Below are positions 6,620-12,127 of a stretch of 12,127 nt of DNA, in pieces; position 1 is the stretch's first letter; each line of letters begins with the position of its first letter. Where the stretch lies: assembly GCA_018825335.1 (NCBI GenBank), contig JAHJEW010000097.1, positions 1 through 12,127 of the forward strand. Direction: 5' to 3'. This DNA is from Patescibacteria group bacterium (GTDB lineage: Bacteria; Patescibacteriota; Gracilibacteria; UBA1369). The position numbers and the translations under genes were made by a program. The notes beneath the pieces are model-generated. The model saw only the letters and a list, made by a program, of their open reading frames with translations, was not told the DNA's origin and made no database searches.

Positions 6620-7921
6620 ATGATTAAAAAATATTTTAATATTTTGTTTGCGGGATTTTTGTGCACGTCTCTTGTCGCGGTTGCTTTGGCTTCGGGCGGG
6701 TCAATAGCTCTTACTTCTCCCAGAACAACATATGCTGTCGGTGAACTGGTAACGATAACCGTCTTTGCCAATCCGAACGGCAATTATCCGCTTGTCGGGC
6801 GGGCGAATTTTACTTATCCGCAGGATCTTCTGGAACCGGTCGGCTTTAGAGCCAACAGCGCGCAGTATCCAAATATAAGCCCCCAAAACTATGTTTCCGG
6901 AGGTTCGGCTTCCATTGCCGCTTTCAGGCTTGAAGAAGGCACGGACGCGGCAGGTTCGCTTGGTACCGTTACCTTTAAGGTGAAAGCGGTGGGTACCGCC
7001 ACTTTGTCTATTTTGAGTGGTACTCACCTAATAGATGCCGACCAGGTTAACGTTATGGGCAGCGCATCAGGTATTACTCTGACTCTTGTTCCGGCGGAAA
7101 AGCCAAAGCTGGCTCCGCCTGTTGTTAAATCCACAACTCATCCTTTGCGGCCGGCAGCGGAAATGGTTCCACCCGTTGTTGATTCGGACACACATCCCGA
7201 AGATGAAACTCCCTGGTACAGGGATCCGAATGCAATTCTTTACTGGGACGCGCTTGAGGGAGTGGAGGGCTATGCGCTCGTGGTGAGTGAAGATGCCGAC
7301 ACCGATCCCGGTGATGAAATCGATACAACGGGAACCACTTTTGAGTTCAAGGATCTTGAGAAATACCCTGTCGGTGACGGCAGATGGTTTTTTAGAATCA
7401 AGGCCAAGTATCCGGATGGGTTTTCACCTGTTACAACTTATGTTGTTCAGTTAGATGAGACCCCTCCAAAAGATTTTCCGGTTACAATGGAAACGATTGT
7501 GAACGATAAAAACGAGAAAGAGTATCACCTGGTTTTTTACGCTGAGGACGAAATGTCCGGTGTTAAGGATTATGATTTAAGGCGTGAAGAATTGGATAAA
7601 CCCGAGGTTGTAAAGAGTCCTTATGTTATGAAAGCATCGGATTTTAATCATGCCGGACTGTACGTTACCGCGGTGGATAAAGCGGGGAACAGAACAGTTT
7701 CGATCTTTGGTACAACTTCCGCCGGTGTTGCAAAAATGAGAGCGGCGGCGGTAGTGGCGCCTGTAACGAGTTTCGGGGTTACTGAATTTATTACTTCGCC
7801 ACTTTTTATTATTCTGTCTATTCTTTTTCTACTGCTTCTTTGTGATATTTTAATGAGATTTTTCGCCGGTAAGAAGAATAAGAATATGAGGCGTTTTTTA
7901 TCCAAAAGGAAACGTAAATAG
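6620..7921 (+). CDS. Membrane-anchored surface protein with cohesin-like domain
   Basis: A 433-residue exported protein. Residues 1-24 form a Sec signal peptide (MIKKYFNILFAGFLCTSL...). Residues 28-157 look like a cohesin-like beta-sandwich: SIALTSPRTTYAVGELVTITV, then an ANFTYPQDLLEPVGF strand pair and a GSLGTVTFKVKAVGTATLS segment, typical of cohesin or cohesin-like modules. A proline-rich linker follows with two related motifs, PPVVKSTTHP (166-175) and PPVVDSDTHP (184-193), and then PWYRDPNAILYWD, which opens a fibronectin III or Ig-like domain (196-280). A second sandwich domain spans about 281-365 and ends AVDKAGNRTVSIFG. A hydrophobic helix at 392-414 followed by a lysine/arginine tail anchors the C-terminus in the membrane, leaving the domains outside. 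It has its own promoter and no close operon partner. No dockerin is visible in the window, so cellulosome-type pairing is not supported. The ligand is unknown. Confidence 0.82.
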   Translation: MIKKYFNILFAGFLCTSLVAVALASGGSIALTSPRTTYAVGELVTITVFANPNGNYPLVGRANFTYPQDLLEPVGFRANSAQYPNISPQNYVSGGSASIAAFRLEEGTDAAGSLGTVTFKVKAVGTATLSILSGTHLIDADQVNVMGSASGITLTLVPAEKPKLAPPVVKSTTHPLRPAAEMVPPVVDSDTHPEDETPWYRDPNAILYWDALEGVEGYALVVSEDADTDPGDEIDTTGTTFEFKDLEKYPVGDGRWFFRIKAKYPDGFSPVTTYVVQLDETPPKDFPVTMETIVNDKNEKEYHLVFYAEDEMSGVKDYDLRREELDKPEVVKSPYVMKASDFNHAGLYVTAVDKAGNRTVSIFGTTSAGVAKMRAAAVVAPVTSFGVTEFITSPLFIILSILFLLLLCDILMRFFAGKKNKNMRRFLSKRKRK

Positions 7922-7990
7922 CAATTTCATCTTTTCATTTATAGACGCACGTTTTTAGGCTGTGCATTTGTTTGGGATATTTTGGTTTAA

Positions 7991-8019
7991 TTGAAGGGGG
8001 TCAGATTTTGTTTTATAAT
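7991..8019 (+). promoter_or_regulatory. Near-consensus sigma-70 promoter of the giant repeat gene
   Basis: TTGAAG at 7991-7996 and a perfect TATAAT at 8014-8019 are separated by exactly 17 bases. Transcription would start near 8026, giving a leader of about 80 bases before the ATG at 8105. It is the best promoter match I noticed in the window and suggests strong expression of the repeat protein. Confidence 0.72.
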
Positions 8020-8024
8020 TCAAA

Positions 8025-8104
8025 GATTTCGTCCAAATCATAAAGGGTTTGGTTTAACGGATTTCGTTCAAAAAAAAACAAAAATATAAATTAAAACAAA
8101 AAAA
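8025..8104 (+). promoter_or_regulatory. A-rich untranslated leader with a 13-base direct repeat
   Basis: The predicted leader has two copies of a 13-base element, GATTTCGTCCAAA (8025-8037) and GATTTCGTTCAAA (8060-8072), differing at one base and 35 bases apart. The first can also form small hairpins (GATTT with AAATC at 8025-8039; CCAAA with TTTGG at 8033-8052). The last 35 bases before the ATG are almost all A and T with several A-runs and no Shine-Dalgarno sequence. The repeat could be a regulator site or chance; the hairpins are weak. Confidence 0.35.
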
Positions 8105-11100
8105 ATGCCTACACGTAAACAATTATCAGCTGTACTCACAGCTCTGTTACTGTTTCTCCTGCTACCCGCGGATGTTTCATTTGCGGCTATTAACGAGCAG
8201 ATTCCATTCATCGGAACACTTGAAGATAGCACCGGCACACCTGTTGCCGACGGCAATTACAACATCGAATTCACTATCTACGACGCGGCGGCGGCGGGAA
8301 CATGTTTGTACACCGCTAGCGGTCTTTGCGTTGCTCCAACGCAACTTGTTGTTCCCGTTACCAGCGGTAAATTTTCCGTCATTTTAGGCGGTCCTGGGAC
8401 AAATTCAATTTCCGCACTCGATTACAATGTGGGCAATTTGTATCTTGGAATTCGCGTTGCGGCAAACGCCGAAATGACACCCCGCTACAGACTTGGCGCC
8501 AGCGCATATTCTTTCAACGCGGAAACCGTTGATGGGATTTCTGCTGCGGCCGTTGCTACTCCGAATGAGCTTCTGGCGCTTGATGCGTCCGGAGATTTTA
8601 ATCTTGGCACGGGCGACATTAACGCAACCGATGCCACACTTATAGGCAATGTTTCGCTTGGTGATGCCGCGACCGATACTCTTACAATTGCTGCCGTCCT
8701 TCAGGGTGGTTCTCCTCTTGTTTTTGAAGGGGCCACCGCGGACGCTTTTGAGACCACTTTTACAATTACTGATCCCACGGCGGATCGGACCATTACTTTT
8801 CAGGATGGGACAGGAACGGTGGCGTTTTTATCGGATATCACTGTCGGTGCAAATGTCGCTCTTTCCAATCTTGTTGGAGTCGCAATAAATACATCACTAC
8901 TTTCCGATACAACCAATACCGACGATCTTGGTTCCGACGCTTTGAACTGGAAGAATTTATATCTTGGCGGAAGCATTTTTTACGAGGGCGCGACCGATGA
9001 TGCATTTGAAACAACTATTTCCGTTACCGATCCTACGGCCGACAGGACTATTACAATCCCGAATGCTTCGGGAACTATTGCTGTATCTGCAACTGGTCCC
9101 GTTACTTTGTCTGCTGCAGGCGACATTGGATTTGACCAAACTGCAAACTTTGCTTGGACAGGAATTCATGATTATACCGGCGCAACCTACGCGGGCGCTT
9201 CACCTTTGGTACTAGAGGGTGCCACCGCGGACGCTTTTGAAACAACCATTGCCGTTACCGATCCGACCGCCGACAGGACCATTACTGTTCCTGATGGCAG
9301 TGGAACTCTCGCCTTCACGGGTGATTCCGGCGCGGGATACCTTTTGGATACCGGCGACACCGGAACCGGCGACTATGACTTTACCGGCGCCGTTCTTCAA
9401 GGCGGATCACCGCTGGTTTTTGAAGGTACAACCGCGGACGCTTTTGAATCTACTTTTGCATTTACAGATCCGACCGCGGACAGAACAATCACTTTCCAGG
9501 ACGCGAGCGGTACGGTGGCGTTTACAACCGATATTCCCGCCGCACAAAATCTTTTTGAAACTATTGGAGTACCTGCCGGAACAGCTCCTGTTGCGGATAA
9601 TGCAACAGATACTCTAAATTTTGTTGCCGGATCGGCCAACTTTACTATTACCGGCAGCGCTGTAACAGATACTGTTACTTTCGATATCGCGGACAACTAC
9701 TTATATAATACGGGCGACACAGGTACAGGTACCTATGATTTTACCGGCGCAGAGTTTGCCGGCGCTTCACCTTTTGTATTAGAAGGTGCGACTGCTGACG
9801 GTTTTGAAACTACTATTGCCGTCACAGATCCAACAGCCGATAGAACAATTACCATCCAGGATGCGAGCGGCACTGTTGCGTTTACTTCAGACATTCCGGG
9901 TGGCGCAGGCCTCTGGGAGGCAGGTGCCAATGGTACTTATGAAGACGATGCCGCTACCATTATTGGACCGGACGTTGCTGAAACATTATCCAATGCCGGA
10001 TTCGCACTTGCAGGCAACAACGATCTCTTTGTTGGAGATATGCTTGGTGTTGAAGGCAATATTTATACAGATGGTGGACTGGATGTTGTCGGAACGACTA
10101 CCTTGAATGGAGCGACTACACTCGGAGATGCCGCTGATGATGTTTTGACTGCAACCGGCACATGGGCGGGCGCTTCACCTTTTGTATTAGAAGGTGCGAC
10201 CGCGGACGGATTTGAAACTACTATTTCTGTTACCGATCCTACCGCCGACAGAACTATTACCGTTCCAAATGTTACCGGCACTCTGGTTACCACAGGTGAC
10301 ACAGGTTCCGTTACAGGAACCATGATTTCCGATGGAAGCGTGGATATTTCCGATGATACCAATCTGGTTGCGGGCACTAATATTTCTCTTGCAGGTGATA
10401 CTTTGAACGTTGACGATGCTTTCCTATTAAATACAGGCGACACCGGAACAGGCGACTACGACTTTACCGGCGCAGTTCTACAGGGGCTGAACGCTCTTGT
10501 GTTTGAAGGCGCAACCGCAGACGCTTTTGAAACTATTTTCGCATTTACAGATCCGACCGCTGATCGAACTATAACTTTCCAGGATGCGAGCGGCACTGTT
10601 GCGTTTACTTCAGACATTCCGGGTGGTGCAGGCCTTTGGGAGGTTGGAGCCAATGGTACTTATGAAGACGACGCCGCTACCATTATTGGACCCGACGTTG
10701 CTGAAACATTATCCAATGCCGGATTCGCACTTGCAGGCAACAACGATCTCTTTGTTGGAGATATGCTTGGTGTTGAAGGTAGTATTTATACAGATGGTGG
10801 ACTCACCGTTGGTGCTTCCACAACCTATGGTGATGGTGATATTGAATCTTCCGGAACACTTACAATAAATAATACAAACAATCAAGCAATTACAACTGGA
10901 ACCGGCCTATTTACTACCGCTGGAGATCTTTCAGTAATAGGGTATACCACTCTTGGAGATACATCATCGGACAGGGTTACGGTAAACGGAGTGCTTCAAG
11001 GTGCTATTCCACTTTATTTTGAAGGAGCAACTGGGGATGGTTTTGAAGTATTTTTTGCAGTTACTGATCCTACGGCGGACAGGACTATTACTTTACCGAA

Positions 11101-12127
11101 TGCTTCGGGCACTGTTGCTGTTTCCGCTACGGGACCGGTAACTTTGTCAGCAACAGGAGCTATTGGTCTTAATCAAGCCGCCAACTTTATATGGACCGGA
11201 ATACACGACTATACTGGTGCAACCTACGCTGGCGCTTCACCTATAGTATTCGAAGGTGCCACCGCAGATCCAAATGAAACCACCTTTGCCATCACCGACC
11301 CCACCGCCGATAACGTCATCACTTTCCAGGATGCGAGTGGTACTGTTGCGTTTACCGCAGATATTCCAGCTGGCGCAGCCCTTTGGGAGGTTGGCGCAAA
11401 TGGTACTTATGAGGACGACGCGGCTACCATTGTTGGTCCGGATGTAGCTGAAACGTTATCTAATGCAGGGTTTACACTTGCTGGGAACAACGATCTTTTT
11501 GTTGGTGATATGCTTGGAGTGGAAGGCAATATTTATACTGATGGTGATATATATGCAGTAGGGAGTGCAAATTCTTCCACACAAGTTCTGTCAAGTAGCG
11601 GTTCAGCAGCAGTGGCTGCAATTTCATGGAGTGGTGATGGCAATACCGGGATTTTTAGTCCTGCTGCTGATACTGTTGCATTGACAACTAATGGTACAGA
11701 AAGAATGCGATTTAATCCCGATGGTACTATTAGTATCGGGGTCACCGCCTCACCTTTAATCTTCGAGGGCGCCACCGCTGACGCTTTTGAATCAACTTTC
11801 GCATTTATTGATCCTACCGCAGACAGAACCATCACTTTCCAGGATGCTTCAGGTACGGTTGCGTTCACCTCCGACATCCCGGCTGCGGGCGCCAATACGG
11901 CTCTTTCCAATCTTGCCGCGGTTGCTATTAACACTTCTTTACTTTCAGATACCACAAATACAGATGATCTTGGTTCCGATGCTTTGAACTGGAGAAACCT
12001 TTATCTTGGTACCAGTACTATTTACGAAGGCGCCACGGATGACGGCTTTGAAACTACTATCTCCGTTACCGATCCGACCGCCGACAGAACTATCACCGTT
12101 CCGAACGTCACCGGTACTCTTGTTACC
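8105..12127 (+). CDS. Giant secreted mosaic repeat protein (fibre/adhesin-like), 3' end outside window
   Basis: A single open frame of 1341 codons without a stop, continuing past the right edge. Residues 1-27 form a signal peptide (MPTRKQLSAVLTALLLFLLL, likely cut after VSFA). Residues 29-147 form an N-terminal beta-domain with IPFIGTLEDSTGTPVADGNYNIEF, a YLGIRV strand and MTPRYRLGASAYSFNAETVDG, a module often found at the start of large bacterial surface proteins. From residue 207 on there are eleven copies (the last cut) of a 35-39 residue core, FEGATADAFETT...TDPTADRTIT...SGTVAFTSDI, joined by spacers of varying length that recur in groups. Motifs such as DDLGSDALNWKNLYLG and GIFSPAADTVALTTNG are of the kind known from phage tail fibres and other fibrous proteins. 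Composition is rich in T, G, A, D and very poor in Cys, Lys and Trp. I infer a long beta-structured surface or secreted fibre; how it is anchored is beyond the edge. A phage tail fibre is unlikely because of the signal peptide. The ATG at 8105 lacks a Shine-Dalgarno sequence. Confidence 0.88.
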   Translation, partial: MPTRKQLSAVLTALLLFLLLPADVSFAAINEQIPFIGTLEDSTGTPVADGNYNIEFTIYDAAAAGTCLYTASGLCVAPTQLVVPVTSGKFSVILGGPGTNSISALDYNVGNLYLGIRVAANAEMTPRYRLGASAYSFNAETVDGISAAAVATPNELLALDASGDFNLGTGDINATDATLIGNVSLGDAATDTLTIAAVLQGGSPLVFEGATADAFETTFTITDPTADRTITFQDGTGTVAFLSDITVGANVALSNLVGVAINTSLLSDTTNTDDLGSDALNWKNLYLGGSIFYEGATDDAFETTISVTDPTADRTITIPNASGTIAVSATGPVTLSAAGDIGFDQTANFAWTGIHDYTGATYAGASPLVLEGATADAFETTIAVTDPTADRTITVPDGSGTLAFTGDSGAGYLLDTGDTGTGDYDFTGAVLQGGSPLVFEGTTADAFESTFAFTDPTADRTITFQDASGTVAFTTDIPAAQNLFETIGVPAGTAPVADNATDTLNFVAGSANFTITGSAVTDTVTFDIADNYLYNTGDTGTGTYDFTGAEFAGASPFVLEGATADGFETTIAVTDPTADRTITIQDASGTVAFTSDIPGGAGLWEAGANGTYEDDAATIIGPDVAETLSNAGFALAGNNDLFVGDMLGVEGNIYTDGGLDVVGTTTLNGATTLGDAADDVLTATGTWAGASPFVLEGATADGFETTISVTDPTADRTITVPNVTGTLVTTGDTGSVTGTMISDGSVDISDDTNLVAGTNISLAGDTLNVDDAFLLNTGDTGTGDYDFTGAVLQGLNALVFEGATADAFETIFAFTDPTADRTITFQDASGTVAFTSDIPGGAGLWEVGANGTYEDDAATIIGPDVAETLSNAGFALAGNNDLFVGDMLGVEGSIYTDGGLTVGASTTYGDGDIESSGTLTINNTNNQAITTGTGLFTTAGDLSVIGYTTLGDTSSDRVTVNGVLQGAIPLYFEGATGDGFEVFFAVTDPTADRTITLPNASGTVAVSATGPVTLSATGAIGLNQAANFIWTGIHDYTGATYAGASPIVFEGATADPNETTFAITDPTADNVITFQDASGTVAFTADIPAGAALWEVGANGTYEDDAATIVGPDVAETLSNAGFTLAGNNDLFVGDMLGVEGNIYTDGDIYAVGSANSSTQVLSSSGSAAVAAISWSGDGNTGIFSPAADTVALTTNGTERMRFNPDGTISIGVTASPLIFEGATADAFESTFAFIDPTADRTITFQDASGTVAFTSDIPAAGANTALSNLAAVAINTSLLSDTTNTDDLGSDALNWRNLYLGTSTIYEGATDDGFETTISVTDPTADRTITVPNVTGTLVT
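8858..9057 (+). repeat. ALSNL...DALNWKNLYLG spacer plus core unit 2, first copy
   Basis: It encodes ALSNLVGVAINTSLLSDT, then DDLGSDALNWKNLYLG, then core unit 2. The same order returns at 11900, 3042 bases later (1014 codons), with many synonymous changes. The DDLGS...W.NLYL motif is widespread in tail fibres and large surface proteins. Confidence 0.88.
8981..9235 (+). repeat. Core unit 2 with TGPVTLSA...WTGIHDYTG spacer, first copy
   Basis: Unit 2, the spacer TGPVTLSAAGDIGFDQTANF, then WTGIHDYTGATYAGASP into unit 3. The same series occurs at 11018-11272 with a constant offset of 2037 bases and no gaps, showing that unit plus spacer moved as a block. Confidence 0.87.
9341..9403 (+). repeat. 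TGDTGTGDYDFTGA linker module, copy 1
   Basis: It encodes LLDTGDTGTGDYDFTGAVLQG just before core unit 4. Copies at 9701-9763 (LYNTGDTGTGTYDFTGAEFAG, before unit 5) and 10424-10486 (LLNTGDTGTGDYDFTGAVLQG, before unit 7) are collinear at 21 codons. The glycine- and aspartate-rich turn looks like a linker between beta segments. Confidence 0.88.
9701..9763 (+). repeat. TGDTGTGDYDFTGA linker module, copy 2
   Basis: Variant LYNTGDTGTGTYDFTGAEFAG before core unit 5; it runs into GASPFVLEGATADGF, which is also the lead-in of unit 6. Confidence 0.86.
9861..10080 (+). repeat. Long duplicated module, copy 1 (GANGTYEDDAATI type)
   Basis: This 220-base segment runs from the end of core unit 5 through the spacer GANGTYEDDAATIIGPDV to GNIYTDGG. 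Compared base by base with 10584-10803 I count nine differences and no gaps, an unusually close match for two segments 723 bases apart. Confidence 0.92.
10424..10486 (+). repeat. TGDTGTGDYDFTGA linker module, copy 3
   Basis: It encodes LLNTGDTGTGDYDFTGAVLQG before core unit 7, almost the same protein as copy 1. It follows a unique spacer containing GTMISDGSVDISDDTNL and AGTNISLAGDTLNVDDAF. Confidence 0.86.
10584..10803 (+). repeat. Long duplicated module, copy 2
   Basis: Nearly identical to 9861-10080 (nine differences in 220 bases, clustered at the WEAGAN/WEVGAN and GNIY/GSIY codons). The sequence diverges sharply right after GGACT, where this copy continues into TVGASTTYGDGD and the other into DVVGTTTLNGA. 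That sharp edge fits duplication by recombination. Confidence 0.92.
11018..11272 (+). repeat. Core unit 8 with TGPVTLSA...WTGIHDYTG spacer, second copy
   Basis: Counterpart of 8981-9235. The spacer and the unit 9 start are well kept, while the first half of unit 8 (GDGFEVFFAV) has changed more than in any other unit. Confidence 0.87.
11331..11547 (+). repeat. Long duplicated module, copy 3 (diverged)
   Basis: It encodes almost the same protein as the two other copies (WEVGANGTYEDDAATIVGPDV...GNIYTDG) but differs at many third codon positions, so it is older or came from elsewhere. It starts 747 bases after copy 2 and continues into a different spacer, with IYAVGSANSSTQVLSSSG. Confidence 0.88.
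11627..11743 (+). repeat. Single tail-fibre-like module GIFSPAADTVALTTNGTERM
   Basis: Between core units 9 and 10 lies a module encoding WSGDGNTGIFSPAADTV, then ALTTNGTERMRF and NPDGTISIGV. Sequences of the form GIxSPAxxxLAxxTxGTERxRI...GxVxIG are common in phage tail fibres and large bacterial surface proteins. It occurs once here, the only spacer of this type. Confidence 0.7.
11900..12099 (+). repeat. ALSNL...DALNWRNLYLG spacer plus core unit 11, second copy
   Basis: Counterpart of 8858-9057. Unit 10 with this spacer and unit 11 repeats the arrangement of unit 1, spacer and unit 2, with a one-codon length difference upstream, as if a longer super-repeat of about 1014 residues were beginning again. 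Unit 11 then takes the PNVTGT ending of unit 6 instead of the PNASGT ending of unit 2. Confidence 0.85.

Larger units (their letters stand above)
7922..8104. other. Intergenic region ahead of the giant repeat gene
   Basis: The first part after the surface-protein stop shows no convincing terminator: the best pairing, GCAC with GTGC around 7947-7967, has only a four-base stem and is not followed by a T-run. The second half carries the promoter and leader described separately. No small reading frame or RNA gene stands out. Confidence 0.6.
8723..12127 (+). repeat. Eleven-copy core repeat (consensus TDPTADRTIT) within the giant protein
   Basis: Core units begin at 8723, 8981, 9212, 9419, 9779, 10187, 10502, 11018, 11249, 11762 and 12023 (the last cut by the window end). 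Each is 114-117 bases and in frame. Two classes differ in the second half: class A ends in FQDASGTVAFTSDI (units 1, 4, 5, 7, 9, 10; unit 5 has IQD) and class B in a PNASGT, PNVTGT or PDGSGT ending (units 2, 3, 6, 8, 11). Spacing between starts is irregular: 258, 231, 207, 360, 408, 315, 516, 231, 513 and 261 bases, always a multiple of three. Unit 8 has the most changed first half (EGATGDGFEVFF) and unit 9 has lost the usual DRT for DNV. Confidence 0.93.

Noticed and set aside
7290..7330. Acidic stretch SEDADTDPGDEID as a dockerin-type calcium loop
   Set aside because: The spacing does not match the DxNxDGxxxxxD loop and there is no second copy; it fits a surface loop of the fibronectin-like domain.
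7940..7970. Terminator after the cohesin-like gene
   Set aside because: The GCAC/GTGC stem is four bases with a long loop and lacks a T-run.
7996..8010. GGGGTCAGATTTTG, reminiscent of GGGGTCAG motifs seen beside some IS200-like transposases
   Set aside because: There is no transposase, inverted partner or target duplication nearby; it overlaps the promoter spacer and is short.
9397..11955. Several open frames on the minus strand within the repeat region, with similar proteins (9397-9696, 9733-9930, 10063-10443, 10456-10653, 11533-11955)
   Set aside because: They are antisense shadows of the repeated cores; their similarity to one another only reflects the repeats on the plus strand, which has a signal peptide, promoter and a continuous frame.
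8649..11987. Plus-strand open frames in other phases of the repeat region
   Set aside because: They are out of phase with the long frame, start inside repeats, and have proline- and leucine-rich composition typical of frame-shifted reading.
8723..12127. CRISPR-like or non-coding tandem array
   Set aside because: Repeats are in frame, protein-conserved with silent differences, and spacers recur; this is a coding repeat.
8105..12127. Prophage tail fibre gene
   Set aside because: Motifs resemble those in tail fibres, but there is a Sec signal peptide, its own promoter and no phage gene among the neighbours.

Overview
The window looks like chromosomal DNA of a Candidate Phyla Radiation (Patescibacteria, Parcubacteria-like) bacterium. 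This rests on gene content and style, not on a marker gene. It shows a compact type IV pilus operon of several pilin-like proteins, a histidine kinase with an HQLRAP-type H-box, membrane-anchored surface proteins carrying THP...WY linkers, a giant secreted repeat protein, and starts that almost all lack a Shine-Dalgarno sequence. Stops are standard (TAA, TAG) and there is no sign of an altered code. Confidence in the phylum is moderate.

Left half (1-6470, minus strand, read right to left): one tightly packed operon. It encodes a soluble histidine kinase, the assembly ATPase PilB, the platform protein PilC, a GspH/FimT-like pseudopilin, two tandem GspI/PilV-like pilins with a large shared C-terminal domain, a GspJ/PilW-like pilin, and the first 17 codons of a fifth pilin-like protein that lacks Glu5 (GspK/PilX-like). 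Junctions run from an 11-base overlap to a 12-base gap, so one transcript is likely. The order H-I-I'-J-K matches the minor-pilin (tip) cluster of type II secretion and type IV pilus systems. The major pilin, PilT, PilM/N/O and the prepilin peptidase are not in the window.

Middle (6471-6619): a divergent intergenic region with a plausible promoter for the rightward genes. It is followed by a 433-residue membrane-anchored surface protein (6620-7921): signal peptide, cohesin-like domain, THP linkers, two beta-sandwich domains, C-terminal membrane helix and basic tail. A 183-base gap follows, holding a near-consensus promoter (TTGAAG-17-TATAAT) and an A-rich leader.

Right third (8105-12127, plus strand): one uninterrupted reading frame of at least 1341 codons that runs off the right edge. 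It begins with a signal peptide and an N-terminal beta-domain. Then come eleven copies (the last cut) of a 35-39 residue core whose centre reads TDPTADRTIT. The spacers between cores are drawn from a small recurring set, some nearly identical at the DNA level. Several short motifs are of the kind found in phage tail fibres and other fibrous surface proteins. I infer a large secreted or surface fibre that grows by recombination among its own modules.

Taken together this is a cell-surface locus: pilus assembly with its own kinase, a wall or membrane-anchored cohesin-like protein, and a giant mosaic fibre, plausibly all serving attachment. The mosaic protein is the most unusual item. No RNA gene, CRISPR array, transposase or insertion sequence was seen.
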